52,584 bases of DNA, taken from contig JANXYV010000025.1 in assembly GCA_025355875.1 (NCBI GenBank), forward strand, positions 1-52,584. Reading direction: 5' to 3'. Of this stretch, positions 27,725 through 37,575 are shown one piece after another. The notes under the pieces are model-generated. The model worked only from the letters and a program-made list of their open reading frames with translations. It was not told the origin of the DNA and did no database searches. This DNA comes from Prolixibacteraceae bacterium. Its GTDB lineage: Bacteria; Bacteroidota; Bacteroidia; Bacteroidales; Prolixibacteraceae. The first letter of the stretch is position 1. Every line of letters starts with the position of its first letter. The position numbers and the translations under genes are program-made.

Positions 27725-29815
27725 TCATTTTCTAATCATCAAATTGATGATCATATCTATGATTTTGATCCCCACAAACGGTGCCAAAATTCCACCAAAA
27801 CCATAAATAACCAGGTTCCGGATTAACGCAGTATTTGCAGATACTGGCTTGTAGGCGACACCTTTGAGGGCAAGAGGAACCAAAAGAATAATGATGAGCG
27901 CATTAAAAATCACCGCGCTCAGAATGGCGCTTTCCGGCGAGCCCAAATGCATCACATTTAATGCTGAAAGCGGACCAATTCCGTCTTTTCCGGCGTAAAG
28001 CGAAACTGCAATGGCTGGAATTATCGCAAAATACTTGGCCACATCGTTGGCAATACTGAATGTGGTCAAAGCGCCACGGGTCATCAGTAATTGTTTGCCA
28101 ACTTCAACTACTTCAATCAGTTTGGTTGGATTGCTGTCCAAATCCACCATATTTCCGGCTTCGCGGGCAGCCTGAGTTCCGGAATTCATCGCGATTCCAA
28201 TATCAGCCTGAGCCAACGCCGGAGCGTCATTGGTTCCGTCGCCAATCATTCCGACCAGATGACCATTGGCCTGTTCTTCGCGAATACGGCGAAGTTTATC
28301 TTCAGGAGTAGCCTCGGCCATAAAATCGTCAACTCCTGCTTCAGCAGCAATGGCTGCGGCGGTCAAAGCGTTGTCGCCGGTAATCATTACAGTTCGGATT
28401 CCCATGCTGCGTAATTGGGCAAACCGTTGTTTGATGCCGCCTTTTACAATATCTTTCAATTGAATAATTCCCAAAACTTTATTGTCTTCAGCCACGACCA
28501 GTGGAGTTGCTCCCATCCTGGCCAGTTCGGCCACTTTCTCTTCCATCTTTTTTGGAAAAAAACCATTGCCATTCAGTATAAACGAACGAATGGCTTCCGA
28601 CGATCCTTTCCTGATATGATGGACAATTCCCTTGTCATCAGTTAAATCTACTCCGCTCATTTTTGATTGAGCCGTAAATGGAATAAAAACTGCATTTTTC
28701 TGATGTATTTCCTTTCCGCGGAAATCAAATTTTTCTTTGGCCAGAATCACGATCGACCGGCCTTCAGGAGTTTCGTCGGAAAGTGAGGAAAGCTGTGCTG
28801 CGTGGGCAAGATCGACCTCACTCACACCATCAGCCGGGAAAAAGTTGGTTGCCATGCGGTTTCCCAGAGTAATGGTTCCGGTTTTATCGAGTAAAAGTAC
28901 ATCCACATCGCCGGCTGCTTCGATAGCTTTTCCGCTGGTTGCGATGATGTTTCGCTGCAAAAGCCGGTCCATTCCGCTGATTCCGATTGCACTCAGTAAA
29001 CCACCGATGGTGGTTGGAATCAGACAAACCAGCAAGGCAATCAAAACCGGAATCGTCAGGTTTTGCGACAGTGGCAATCCTGAAGCAGTCAAACTGTATC
29101 TGAAGAAAGCCGGAAGAGTTACCACTGCCAGTAAAAAGATAATCGACAAACCGGCAAGTAAAATTGAAAGTGCAATTTCGTTTGGTGTTTTCTGTCGTTT
29201 GGCACCTTCAACAAGGGCAATCATCCGGTCCAGAAAGTTATCGCCGGGTTCCGAAGTAATTTTCACCAGGATCCGGTCGCTGATCACTTTGGTTCCTCCG
29301 GTTACTGCCGATCGATCACCACCACTTTCACGAATAACCGGGGCAGATTCACCCGTAATTGCCGATTCGTCAACGCTTGCAATGCCTTCAACCACTTCGC
29401 CATCCGAAGGAATAACATCACCGGCATCGCAAATCACCACATCACCTTTGCGTAATTCCGGAGCAGCAACCAGTTCTTCCTTATCGCCGACCAGTCTGCA
29501 CGCCATGGTTTGGACACGGCTTTTCCGTAAACTGTCGGCCTGTGCTTTGCCACGTCCTTCGGCAATGGCTTCAGAGAAATTGGCAAACAATACGGTAAAC
29601 CAAAGCCAGATGGAAATATTCAGGTTAAAACCTGAAAAATTGCCTGAAAAAAGTCCGCTGATTACTGCAATTGTTGTTAAAACCGATCCGATACCGACCA
29701 TGAAGATGACCGGATTTTTAATCAAAATAACCGGATTTAATTTGATGAAACTATCTTTTGTTGCCTGAATCAAAATCTTCTGATTGAAAAGGCTATTTAT
29801 TTGTCGTGTACTCAT
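27725..29815 (-). CDS. kdpB: Potassium-transporting P-type ATPase subunit B
   Basis: The catalytic P-type ATPase subunit of KdpFABC, 696 residues. It shows the phosphorylated aspartate in [12 protein letters not shown] (about residue 307), TGES in the actuator domain (ITGESAPV), the nucleotide-binding KMSG element and the hinge [16 protein letters not shown]. About seven membrane helices are visible. The usual N-terminal region is present ([18 protein letters not shown]). A 343-residue antisense reading frame inside this gene is a compositional shadow. Confidence 0.97.
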   Translation of the reverse strand: MSTRQINSLFNQKILIQATKDSFIKLNPVILIKNPVIFMVGIGSVLTTIAVISGLFSGNFSGFNLNISIWLWFTVLFANFSEAIAEGRGKAQADSLRKSRVQTMACRLVGDKEELVAAPELRKGDVVICDAGDVIPSDGEVVEGIASVDESAITGESAPVIRESGGDRSAVTGGTKVISDRILVKITSEPGDNFLDRMIALVEGAKRQKTPNEIALSILLAGLSIIFLLAVVTLPAFFRYSLTASGLPLSQNLTIPVLIALLVCLIPTTIGGLLSAIGISGMDRLLQRNIIATSGKAIEAAGDVDVLLLDKTGTITLGNRMATNFFPADGVSEVDLAHAAQLSSLSDETPEGRSIVILAKEKFDFRGKEIHQKNAVFIPFTAQSKMSGVDLTDDKGIVHHIRKGSSEAIRSFILNGNGFFPKKMEEKVAELARMGATPLVVAEDNKVLGIIQLKDIVKGGIKQRFAQLRSMGIRTVMITGDNALTAAAIAAEAGVDDFMAEATPEDKLRRIREEQANGHLVGMIGDGTNDAPALAQADIGIAMNSGTQAAREAGNMVDLDSNPTKLIEVVEVGKQLLMTRGALTTFSIANDVAKYFAIIPAIAVSLYAGKDGIGPLSALNVMHLGSPESAILSAVIFNALIIILLVPLALKGVAYKPVSANTALIRNLVIYGFGGILAPFVGIKIIDMIINLMIRK

Positions 29816-29826
29816 TTTGTCAGAAA

Positions 29827-31518
29827 TTAAAAGGTTATTCCACTGTGCATCAGCAAGTGTTCAACAATCGGCCCCAGCGACAAGGCAGGAAAATAGGTTA
29901 ATCCGCCAACAATCAGGATAACAGCAATCAGCAGACTGGCAAAAAGCCAGTTGTCGGTGCGAAAGGTTCCCGCTGATGTTGGAGTGATATTTTTCCCGGC
30001 CAAACTACCAGCAATAGCCAACATCGGAATGATAACCCCAAAGCGGCCTATAAGCATAACCAGTCCAAGTGCTAAATTGTAGAATAGTGTATTTGCATTG
30101 AGTCCGGCGAAAGCGCTGCCATTATTTCCTGCCGCTGAAGTAAAGGCATAAAATATTTCGGAGAACCCATGTGGTCCGGAATTATTCAGGCTTGATAAAC
30201 CATAACTGCTAACCGAGGCCCAGGCTGTAAAAAGCAGAATCGCAAAGCTGGTCGACAGGTTGGCGATGATGGCCATCTGAACCTCGAAAGCCCCGATTTT
30301 TTTTCCGAGGTATTCCGGAGTGCGGCCAACCATCAATCCGGCGATAAAAACGGTTAGGATAATGAATACCACCATACCATATAAACCGGCACCTACACCT
30401 CCAAAAATCACTTCACCCAGCATCATGTTAATCATAGGTACCATTCCTGAAAGCGGTGAAAGACTGTCGTGCATCGCATTTACAGACCCGCACGAAGCAT
30501 CGGTGGTGACCACAGAAAACAGCACGCTATTGGTGATTCCGAAACGGGTTTCCTTACCTTCCATAGCGGCAATGTTTCCAAAAACCGGATTGGCTGCGTA
30601 TTCGCTGTACAATGAAATTCCCAGACCAGCCACAAATAAAAACATCATCACCATAAAGATGGTCCATCCCTGACGAGTCGAGCCGACCATTTTCCCGTAG
30701 GTATAAGTCAGTCCTCCTGAAATCAGGAAGATGGTCAGCATCTCCAGAAAATTGCTGAAAGGGCTTGGGTTTTCGAAAGGATGCGCGCTGTTGGCATTGA
30801 AAAAACCACCTCCATTTGTACCGAGTTGTTTAATTGCAATTTGAGAAGCTGCAGGTCCCATCGGTAATACCTGTTGTCCGCCCTGTAAAGTATGAACAGT
30901 CTCATACGAATTGAAATTCTGAACAACTCCCTGCCCTACCAAAACTACTGCGAACAGAATTGAAAGAGGTAAAAGGATATACAAAGTTGAGCGGGTTAAG
31001 TCGACCCAAAAATTACCCAATTTATCAGTGGTTTTTCGCGAAAGACCTCGTATGAGCGCAATGATTACGGCGATTCCGGTTGCTGCACTAACAAAGTTCT
31101 GCACGGTCAGGCCAACCATTTGTACAAAGTAGCTCAGCGTCGTTTCTCCGGAATATCCCTGCCAGTTGGTGTTGGTCACAAAACTGATGGCTGTGTTCAG
31201 GGCCGAATGCCACGACACATTGGGGAGATTCGCCGGATTTAGCGGCAACTGCGCCTGAATCATCTGAATCAGGAATAAAAAGATAATTCCAACCAGGTTA
31301 AACAGTAATAAGCCAAAAGTGTACGACTTCCAGTTCGACTCTTCGTTTGGGTTTACTTTTATAAGTTTATAGCTGAGCTTTTCGAGTCCCCCAAAAACAG
31401 GGTGCATAATGGTCTTTTCACCCGCAAATACTTTATACATGAACTTCCCTAAAACGGGTGTCAATGCAATTACCAGAGCGATAAACAGGAAAATCTGAAA
31501 ATAATCTAAGGTTGTCAT
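29827..31518 (-). CDS. kdpA: Potassium-transporting ATPase subunit A
   Basis: The K+-selective channel-like subunit of KdpFABC, 563 residues with about ten membrane helices. Selectivity-filter-type segments of the four repeated pore loops are visible ([58 protein letters not shown]). It starts 12 bases after kdpF and ends 11 bases before kdpB, so the subunits are made from one message. Confidence 0.97.
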   Translation of the reverse strand: MTTLDYFQIFLFIALVIALTPVLGKFMYKVFAGEKTIMHPVFGGLEKLSYKLIKVNPNEESNWKSYTFGLLLFNLVGIIFLFLIQMIQAQLPLNPANLPNVSWHSALNTAISFVTNTNWQGYSGETTLSYFVQMVGLTVQNFVSAATGIAVIIALIRGLSRKTTDKLGNFWVDLTRSTLYILLPLSILFAVVLVGQGVVQNFNSYETVHTLQGGQQVLPMGPAASQIAIKQLGTNGGGFFNANSAHPFENPSPFSNFLEMLTIFLISGGLTYTYGKMVGSTRQGWTIFMVMMFLFVAGLGISLYSEYAANPVFGNIAAMEGKETRFGITNSVLFSVVTTDASCGSVNAMHDSLSPLSGMVPMINMMLGEVIFGGVGAGLYGMVVFIILTVFIAGLMVGRTPEYLGKKIGAFEVQMAIIANLSTSFAILLFTAWASVSSYGLSSLNNSGPHGFSEIFYAFTSAAGNNGSAFAGLNANTLFYNLALGLVMLIGRFGVIIPMLAIAGSLAGKNITPTSAGTFRTDNWLFASLLIAVILIVGGLTYFPALSLGPIVEHLLMHSGITF

Positions 31519-31529
31519 GGTCGTGGATT

Positions 31530-31694
31530 TTAGAATTTTTCAGGTTTGATAAGCGCATAAATTAAATACGCAAAGAGAAAAATGGTGAGCAACGCTCCAA
31601 TGATATACCATACCGGACTGTTCATCTCGCCGGTTTTTGAGCCGCCTTCTACTGCAGATGGCACAACTCCTAAAATAAAATTCAATGTCTTCAT
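31530..31694 (-). CDS. kdpF: KdpF-type small subunit, with a longer N-terminus
   Basis: A 54-residue ORF missed by length cut-offs. Its C-terminal half is a single membrane helix ending in AYLIYALIKPEKF, the mark of KdpF, the lipid-like stabiliser of the Kdp pump. The first 25 residues (MKTLNFILGVV, then SAVEGGSKTGEMN) are extra compared with the roughly 29-residue E. coli protein. An internal ATG at residue 24 could give a classic-length form. It lies 11 bases before kdpA and is the first gene of the operon, 41 bases downstream of the KdpE-like boxes. Confidence 0.88.
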   Translation of the reverse strand: MKTLNFILGVVPSAVEGGSKTGEMNSPVWYIIGALLTIFLFAYLIYALIKPEKF

Positions 31695-31734
31695 ATCAAT
31701 CTATATTTTAACGATACAAATTTGCGCCGTATTC

Positions 31735-31785
31735 TATAAGGGTTTTATAAGGATTTGAGGAACAGGTGTAAAGATTTTATAAGGA
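31735..31785 (-). promoter_or_regulatory. Double KdpE-like box upstream of kdpF
   Basis: Two 19-base boxes lie 32 bases apart. In the operon direction they read TCCTTATAAAATCTTTACA (31785 to 31767) and TCCTTATAAAACCCTTATA (31753 to 31735). Each box consists of two half-sites 11 bases apart (plus-strand TATAAGG/TGTAAAG at 31735, 31746, 31767, 31778), as expected for an OmpR-family dimer. The half-site pattern TTATA-N5-TTTACA resembles the E. coli KdpE site as I remember it. The same pair with the same spacing occurs before the KimA-like gene. Confidence 0.7.
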
Positions 31786-31813
31786 ACATCAAAAAAAGTG
31801 GTTTTCGAACCAA

Positions 31814-32030
31814 ACACAACTGTGGCGGCTCTCCTTTTTAAATTTTGAAGCATACCACAGGTGCGGTCGCCTTCCCTTACTCTTTTTGGAGCAAACCACA
31901 GGTGTGGTTGACCTCCTTTTCTCATTTTGGCCTAAACCACAACTGTGGTTGATATGCTTTTCATGAATTGACCCAAACCACAACTGTGGTCAGGTTCTAT
32001 TTTTTAAATCCGGCACATCCACGCCTCTGG
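31814..32030. repeat. Six-unit 41-bp array with CCACAACTGTGG palindrome
   Basis: The core begins at 31814, 31855, 31896, 31937, 31978 and 32019, exactly 41 bases apart each time. The middle four cores are CCACAGGTGCGG, CCACAGGTGTGG, CCACAACTGTGG and CCACAACTGTGG; the outer two are degenerate. The 29 bases between cores are diverged but still similar (pyrimidine-rich, then TTTTGG, ending in AAA). The array fills the gap between the KdpE-like boxes and the DUF6261 gene. In RNA each core would form a small hairpin; in DNA the sites fall on nearly the same helical face. Confidence 0.85.
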
Positions 32031-32205
32031 TTGGAAATTTATATTCCCACTGACATTCACCATCGAATGTGTTTTCTTTCCAGAAAACAGCATAACTACT
32101 TAATAATGTGAATTTATTTTCAATTTTACATTGTTGAGATGATGATTTATTTAAAATAATGTGATAAATTAGCTTGTACCTTTAAACCCATAAAAAAAAT
32201 CAAAC
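32031..32205. other. Leader region before the DUF6261 gene
   Basis: AT-rich stretch of 175 bases after the 41-bp array. TACCTTTA at 32177-32184 is one mismatch from the -7 box TAnnTTTG and would give a short leader. I see no convincing -33 partner and no other structure. Confidence 0.3.
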
Positions 32206-32949
32206 ATGAAACTAAAACTTGAACCCTTAAAGACAGCCAACTTGACCAATATGGAAGTTGGACAACTAACTTTTCGTCATTTGAGTGATCTTGACACGAT
32301 CGATCCGGCCTTGAAGACCGATGCACCTTTTAACGCTTATACGAATGGCCTGGGCTTACAATTGGGCGAATACCAAAAAGGACTGGCGCAGGTGCAAAAA
32401 AACGAAGAAACCGAAAAGATTGTTTTGGCCGATGCCGCTCGCGACAAATCGGTGAGCGCTATCAGTGCTGCACTGAAATTACATGCGATGTCGGATGTTC
32501 CGGAAGAAGTGGAAGCCAGCCGCAGCCTGAGTATTTTATTTGGCACGTATAAAAATCTGACAACCTTAAATTACGAAGCAGAAACGCTTGCCATCGACAA
32601 GCTAACAGGCGAACTAAACAGCCCGGCATACAGCGAAAAGATCAACATGCTGCACATGAGCAAATATGTTGCACGCCTGAGTGAAGCCAACGGAGCGTTC
32701 AAAACCCTCTTTAGCGATCGTATGGTCGGAAATGCCATGACCGAAAGCTACGACATGAAAATCCTCCGCACCGCGTTGCTGAATAAATACAGCGACTTTG
32801 CCAATTATGTGCTGGCTATGGCCAAAGCCACCGACAACCCATTATTTGCCAATGCGCTGAACCTGCTGAATACCGCCCGGAAATACTACAACGATATGGT
32901 AGCAAAGCGCACGACGCCAAAGGCAGATAAAGCAAAACCTGAAGCATAA
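32206..32949 (+). CDS. DUF6261 family protein
   Basis: A 247-residue soluble, strongly helical protein without signal peptide. It has a repeated-looking alpha-helical layout, with blocks such as FNAYTNGLGLQLGEYQKGL (about 43-61) and a C-terminal LLNKYSDFANYVLAMAKAT (about 196). It ends in a Lys/Ala-rich tail (TPKADKAKPEA). It matches what I know as DUF6261, a Bacteroidota family of unknown function often found in several copies per genome. The gene stands alone, with the 41-bp array upstream and a clear terminator downstream. Codon use is ordinary for the region. Confidence 0.75.
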   Translation: MKLKLEPLKTANLTNMEVGQLTFRHLSDLDTIDPALKTDAPFNAYTNGLGLQLGEYQKGLAQVQKNEETEKIVLADAARDKSVSAISAALKLHAMSDVPEEVEASRSLSILFGTYKNLTTLNYEAETLAIDKLTGELNSPAYSEKINMLHMSKYVARLSEANGAFKTLFSDRMVGNAMTESYDMKILRTALLNKYSDFANYVLAMAKATDNPLFANALNLLNTARKYYNDMVAKRTTPKADKAKPEA

Positions 32950-32998
32950 TAGAATTTGTAATTTTGGTGGAATAAACAAACCCGCTAAGGTTTGGTCA

Positions 32999-33042
32999 AA
33001 CTGCTCTGTTGACTTCATGTCTTCGGAGCAGTTCTTTTTTTT
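32999..33042 (+). terminator. Rho-independent terminator after the DUF6261 gene
   Basis: AACTGCTC (32999-33006) pairs with GAGCAGTT (33026-33033) and is followed by CTTTTTTTT. A smaller hairpin CAAACC/GGTTTG (32977-32994) precedes it. Confidence 0.85.
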
Positions 33043-33193
33043 GAAGTTTATAATGATTGTTGCAATGTTCTGCCTGTCTATAAAAGTTCTACTGATATAA
33101 TGGGACGAACTAATGAACTAAAAAATCAGCTAATTTTCTTGAAATCCGAAATTTTTTGTGTTACGTTTCCACTACATATTTAAATATAATAAG

Positions 33194-33445
33194 ATGAGCA
33201 GTAGACAACTTGATGAAATAGAAGAGGAAAAGAGTGATAAGCATTTAGCTGAAGTTTTAGGCATCTCTTATGATGATCTATCTCAATTAAATTATGACTT
33301 TTATCCTGATGAAAGTAAAGGAGGATTTATCAGTGGTTATTTAATACTATTTAGTGATTCGTCTCCCCAAAAGATATTGAGAAAGATAAAGGGTATTGAT
33401 GATAACAATACCGTATATTTAAGTCATGCCATTTTTAGGAATTAG
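33194..33445 (+). CDS. Small acidic hypothetical protein
   Basis: An 83-residue soluble protein (from the ATG at 33194; an in-frame ATG at 33158 adds an implausible basic leader). It is acidic at the start (DEIEEEKSDKHLAEVLGISYDDL) and ends IFRN. Similar short proteins with an LGISYDD motif and an SPQKIL segment are common unannotated genes in Bacteroidota. The function is unknown. The gene is the first of an AT-rich stretch (33194-35186) whose base composition differs from the flanking kdp and kimA genes, suggesting acquired DNA. Confidence 0.55.
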   Translation: MSSRQLDEIEEEKSDKHLAEVLGISYDDLSQLNYDFYPDESKGGFISGYLILFSDSSPQKILRKIKGIDDNNTVYLSHAIFRN

Positions 33446-33503
33446 GACAATAATAACGCTATATTTGAAAAGAAAGAAATTCATAATCTTAAATTGTTGT
33501 TAC

Positions 33504-34190
33504 ATGAGAAAGAGAATAATTTTGATTTACCCATTCATTGTTATCACTGCATTATTTACATTAATAAGCAGTTTTCTAATGAGTCAAAACATTGTCAAAG
33601 ATATTGATGGTAATATTTACCATACTATAACCATTGGAACCCAGGTTTGGATGGTTGAAAACCTAAAAACTACGAAATTTCAAAATGAAGACCCAATACC
33701 TAATGTTACGAACAACTCCCAATGGACAAAATTAACAACTAGTGCATATTGCAACTATGAAAATAAAATTGTCAACGGAAAGGTTTATGGACATTTATAC
33801 AATTGGTACGCAATAAATGATAGTCGACATATTGCACCAAAGGGATGGCATGTGCCGAGTGATGCCGAGTGGACAACATTAACTGATTATCTAGGAGGAG
33901 AAGATATTGCTGGAGGCAAATTGAAAGAAATAGGAATTTCTCATTGGAAGAAGCCTAATAGTTTAGCGACTAATAAATCTGGCTTTACTGGTTTGCCTGG
34001 AGGCTACCGATCCTCAAGTGATGGATCTTTCTGCGAATTTGAAATCAACGGTTCCTGGTGGAGGTCTAGTGATACTAATACATACGAAGCTTGGTACCGA
34101 AGCCTACTTTATAACAATAGTAGTGTTTACAGAAGCTATCTCGGCCTTTATGAATGTTCAGGTTTTTCTGTCCGTTGTGTTAAAGATTAA
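33504..34190 (+). CDS. FISUMP-domain secreted protein
   Basis: A 228-residue exported protein (start at 33504; an upstream in-frame ATG at 33426 lies within the previous gene). The signal peptide spans about residues 1-28. The rest is one FISUMP domain (the Fibrobacter major paralogous domain): DIDGNIYHTITIGTQVWMVE near the start, AYCNYEN, GHLYNWYA, PKGWHVPSDAEW (about 118) and the end GFSVRCVKD. Such proteins are surface or secreted with a fold near C-type lectins; the ligand is unknown. AT-rich like its neighbours. Confidence 0.85.
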   Translation: MRKRIILIYPFIVITALFTLISSFLMSQNIVKDIDGNIYHTITIGTQVWMVENLKTTKFQNEDPIPNVTNNSQWTKLTTSAYCNYENKIVNGKVYGHLYNWYAINDSRHIAPKGWHVPSDAEWTTLTDYLGGEDIAGGKLKEIGISHWKKPNSLATNKSGFTGLPGGYRSSSDGSFCEFEINGSWWRSSDTNTYEAWYRSLLYNNSSVYRSYLGLYECSGFSVRCVKD

Positions 34191-34220
34191 TACATTTATT
34201 TTCATAAAATTGCTTCTATC

Positions 34221-35186
34221 ATGGAATGTAGATTATGTCATAATAGTGAAGCCAACCAAACAGGATCACATTTATTATCTGCTTTTCTTGTTAAGTCCAT
34301 GATTGGTGAAAGAGATAATGAAACAGGATTCTTAATAACTAAAAAGCCGGAATTAGATTATCGGCAAAATAAAATGGCAACTCCAATAAAGGAAGATAAT
34401 ATTTTATGTCGTGGGTGTGAACAACGATTATCTTTTTTGGAATCCTATATAAGTAACGAGTTTACAGAGAAATTGAATATTTCTAAATATTCTGCCAATT
34501 TTCCTATCACAATCAATGATAGTAGTATTACATATAAAACCTGCTTAAATGTTAATCAAAATGCCTTTTCTTTGTTTATATATTCTGTTATTTGGAGAGC
34601 GTCTATATCAAGTAATGATTTATTTAGACCGTTCAAGCTACCAATTAGGATAGAGGAAAATATTAGTAATATGTTGGATAATCTACTTCCAATATATAGT
34701 GATTTTAAAGTAAAAACTAAATTAAAGATATGGCTTAAATATATTGAGAAGTTTCAGAAAGATTACATATGGTATCCATTTGCAATAATTACCAATTCTG
34801 AATATAAAACCCAAACTAATTCAAGGAATATGGTTTTTATTCACCCGGTATACCAAAAACCCTTCCATTTTTTGTTTAATGAATATTTGATATTATTTTT
34901 TGAATCAGCAGAATTGTTTTTAGAAGATGACTATTTTAATCTAAAAAATATGCATTTTGAACTTGATGAAATAGTAAATATAGATAAACCTTTAAAAATT
35001 GGATATTTCTCACAATTAGAATGGAATAAAGTCTTAGATGTACCAAAGTATGCATTAGTTAAGCAGAAAGTGAAAGAGATAAAACAATTTTGCTCGAAGA
35101 ACTTCTATGATATATATGGTCGCATGCCAGTTGAAACAGAATTGAAGAGTGAAGTTTTGAGATATTTAGATTCACAAAAAACTTAA
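34221..35186 (+). CDS. Putative zinc-binding protein of unknown function
   Basis: A 321-residue soluble protein. The N-terminal part has two Cys pairs (CRLCHN at residues 3-8 and CRGCEQ at about 63-68) with SHLLSAF in between. The layout C-x2-C, then SH, then C-x2-C-E resembles HNH-like or zinc-ribbon N-termini of poorly described proteins that occur singly in accessory regions. The remaining 250 residues are AT-rich coded, helical and without motif that I recognise. No signal peptide and no membrane helix. It stands alone, 30 bases after the FISUMP gene. A nuclease role cannot be claimed from what is visible. Confidence 0.5.
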   Translation: MECRLCHNSEANQTGSHLLSAFLVKSMIGERDNETGFLITKKPELDYRQNKMATPIKEDNILCRGCEQRLSFLESYISNEFTEKLNISKYSANFPITINDSSITYKTCLNVNQNAFSLFIYSVIWRASISSNDLFRPFKLPIRIEENISNMLDNLLPIYSDFKVKTKLKIWLKYIEKFQKDYIWYPFAIITNSEYKTQTNSRNMVFIHPVYQKPFHFLFNEYLILFFESAELFLEDDYFNLKNMHFELDEIVNIDKPLKIGYFSQLEWNKVLDVPKYALVKQKVKEIKQFCSKNFYDIYGRMPVETELKSEVLRYLDSQKT

Positions 35187-35255
35187 AATCATATTTATGG
35201 GGATTAAACATTCAATATCAAGGGAGTGATAAATTTAAGTTTGGCTAATTATTCA

Positions 35256-35767
35256 TTATTGACAATATTTTCTTATCGCATCATAAGCTTCAGCATCGCC
35301 TAACTCACCGGCCTTGCTTAAATCTAAACATCCGCTATCTTTCTGATCTAATATCAGTTTTGCAAGTCCTCTGTAATAATAAGCTCTTGAAAATTTAGGA
35401 TTTATCTCAATTGCTAGATTATAGTCTTTAATTGCACCGTTGTAGTCCTTCAATCTTGACTTTACAAGTCCTCTTTGAGCCAGTGTTGCTGCATCTTTAG
35501 GATCTAACACTAATGATTTAGAAAAATCACTTATTGCTCCCCTGTGATCTTGGAGATCAGCTTTTGCTGAGCCTCTATTGGAATAGGCAGGAGCAAGTTT
35601 TGGATTAATTTCAATTGCCTTTGTGAAGTTGGTAATTGCTGCTATGTTATCTTTGATATTAGCCATAACTTCCCCTCTGCCAAAATATGATTCAGCAAAT
35701 TTTGGGTTAATTTCAATCGCTTTGTTATAATCTTCAATCGCTTCGTTGTTGTTCCCTAAGTTCTTTC
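35256..35767 (-). pseudogene. C-terminal part of a TPR protein cut off by IS66
   Basis: About four tetratricopeptide repeats (NNNEAIEDYNKAIEINPKFAES, each about 34 residues, with GRGEVMA, YSNRGSA, LAQRGLV, YYRGLAK) and a short tail ending in KYCQ. This is the 3' part of the gene whose 5' part lies at 38378-39094. Removing the IS and one target copy rejoins the frame exactly (...GECRKN + LGNNNEAIEDY...). An ORF now runs from an ATG at 35810 inside the IS end, so a truncated cytoplasmic TPR fragment of 184 residues could still be made. Confidence 0.85.
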
Positions 35768-35859
35768 GTAAGCATTCGGTAAACCCCGTCTTGGTTTCAT
35801 AGAAAAACATTAACGCACTTTGAGAGGTTCTCTAAAATGTTCGGAGAACTTTGATAGGC

Positions 35860-37501
35860 TTAGGAGACGGAGCGGTTGCAATTTTGGTTTTGAAGTTTAA
35901 AGTTGTGCGGAAGCAGTTCGGCCAGATCCTTGCTGTAATCGGTATCGTACCTGTGGATGTTGTTCAGGAAGTAGACAAGCCAGTCGCGGAAGTTAACTTC
36001 GTTGGCCTTGCAACATCCCAGCATGGAATACATGATTGCTGCATTTTCTGCTGCATCATGATTTCCACAGAACAACCAGTTCTTCCGGCCTAAGGCTATT
36101 GGCCTGATAGCATTTTCGCCAAGGTTGTTGTCAATTTTATATCGGCCATCCAAATGGTAACGGGTCAACTTGTGGTAGATATTGTAAGTATACCGGATAG
36201 CCTTCCCAATACGTCCTTTGGGCAAGACTTGGGGATGCTCATTCACTAACCATTTTTCAAAGGCTACCATAATTGGGTAAGCCAATCGGGAACGCAGGTC
36301 GGCCCGCTCGTCATAAGAGAGTTGCTGATGATCGGCTTGCCTTTCAACATCATAAAGCAGGCCTATTTGCTCCAGAGCATACGAAGCCCGAACTTTGTCT
36401 TCCTTTAATGCTTCTTCAAAGTACCTTCGGGAATGAGCCCAGCACCCAATGGGCAGAACGCCTTTTTTGTGTTCGTAAATATCGTAAACGGCATAGCCAT
36501 CGGTTTGGATCACTTCCTGAAAATCTTTGAACAATTGCAACGCGACTTTTTGTGCCCGGGAACCCTGGTCGTAATGAAAGAAGACCAGATTCCCCATAAC
36601 CGCCCGTATCATCCAGATGTATCCTTTTATTGTGGCGTGTTTTTCATTGTTTATTATCGGAATGGTAGTTTCATCACTCTGGATATAATCTGAATCCAGG
36701 ACCAGTTCCTTTAACCGGTAATAAGTAGGTCTCATCAGGTCGGCTACATTCTGGAACCAGCCGTTAATGGTTGCAGGGGCAATGGTTATGCCCTGTTGCT
36801 TGAACATTTCGATCTGGCGGTAGAAAGGAAGATGGTTCACATATTTGTCGATGATGATATCGGCCAGAACAGTTGCCCCTGCATAGCTTTTGGTTATTGG
36901 AAGTGCGGGCATGGGAGCTGTAATGATTTGCTTCTCCACATCCTGGCTTTTGTCTTTCAATACGTATTTGTGGCGAATGATCCGGCGCACGTACCATCTG
37001 GCAGTTTCGCGTTCCAATATTTCGGTAATTTCAGGAGCCAGTTCTGTCCAGTTCTCCAGATTGACATTTTCAGGATAAATTATGGGTTTCTTCTCTCGGC
37101 AGGCTTTCAGGAAGGGGTTTGCGTACCGGGTGTTTTTTGTCTTTTACCTCAATAACACGAACCTTCTTGTACTGTTCGATCTCTTCTTTGGCGCTGGTGG
37201 CAAGTTCTTTTTCTTCCGGAAGCAAATCAAGACCCTCAAAATCGAGCTTCCGTTGCAGGGGATCTTCATTGATGTACCGTTCGCTGGATTTGCCCCAAAT
37301 CTTTCGCTGAAGCATCTCGATCTGTTGTTTCAGCTTAGTGATGGTGGTATCTTTTTGGTCTATCAGTTGTTGGTAAGAAACTCTTTCTTTTTCGAAGTTT
37401 TCAAAGCTGGAAAGTTGGCTTTTAAGCCTGGATGTCTCCCGGTAAAGCTGGTCGCGATCCTCCAGAATTTGTTGTAAAAAAGCCTCTTGTTCAACTGCCA
37501 T
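35860..37501 (-). pseudogene. tnpC: IS66 transposase TnpC, frameshifted
   Basis: The DDE transposase of the IS in two frames. The first (37501-37070, 143 residues) has the N-terminal coiled coil, the DNA-binding segment (LQRKIWGKSSERY) and part of the linker, and ends PREETHNLS-stop. The second (open to 35860, 385 residues from its first Met) carries the zinc/linker end and catalytic core (SDETTIP, IQTDGYAVYD and the Glu in GENAIRPIALGRKNW). Dropping one C from the CCC of the coding strand (37084-37086) joins them as REETIIYPENVNLENW, the normal IS66 sequence. IS66 transposases are not known to use programmed frameshifting, so this is a broken gene or a base-call error. Confidence 0.85.
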
Positions 37502-37575
37502 TTTCCTTTACTTTTGATGGCTCGAAGATACTAAAAACCAATCGTATAGCCAAACAAAAAGTCAAGTAAAACCTG

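Noticed and set aside
28737-29768. 343-codon plus-strand reading frame
   Set aside because: It lies entirely antisense to kdpB, whose catalytic motifs are intact; the frame is a codon-usage shadow with no recognisable domain or start signal.
31814-32030. CRISPR array
   Set aside because: Cores are only 12-13 bases and palindromic, the interspaces resemble each other, the period is a fixed 41 bases, and no cas gene is near.
35820-35860. Separate small gene between IS end and tnpC stop
   Set aside because: Only IS end sequence and spacer; no open frame with a start other than the chimera into the TPR remnant.
37070-37090. Programmed frameshift in tnpC
   Set aside because: No slippery heptamer or stimulatory structure was seen, and IS66 transposases are not known to be made by frameshifting; mutation or base-call error is simpler.
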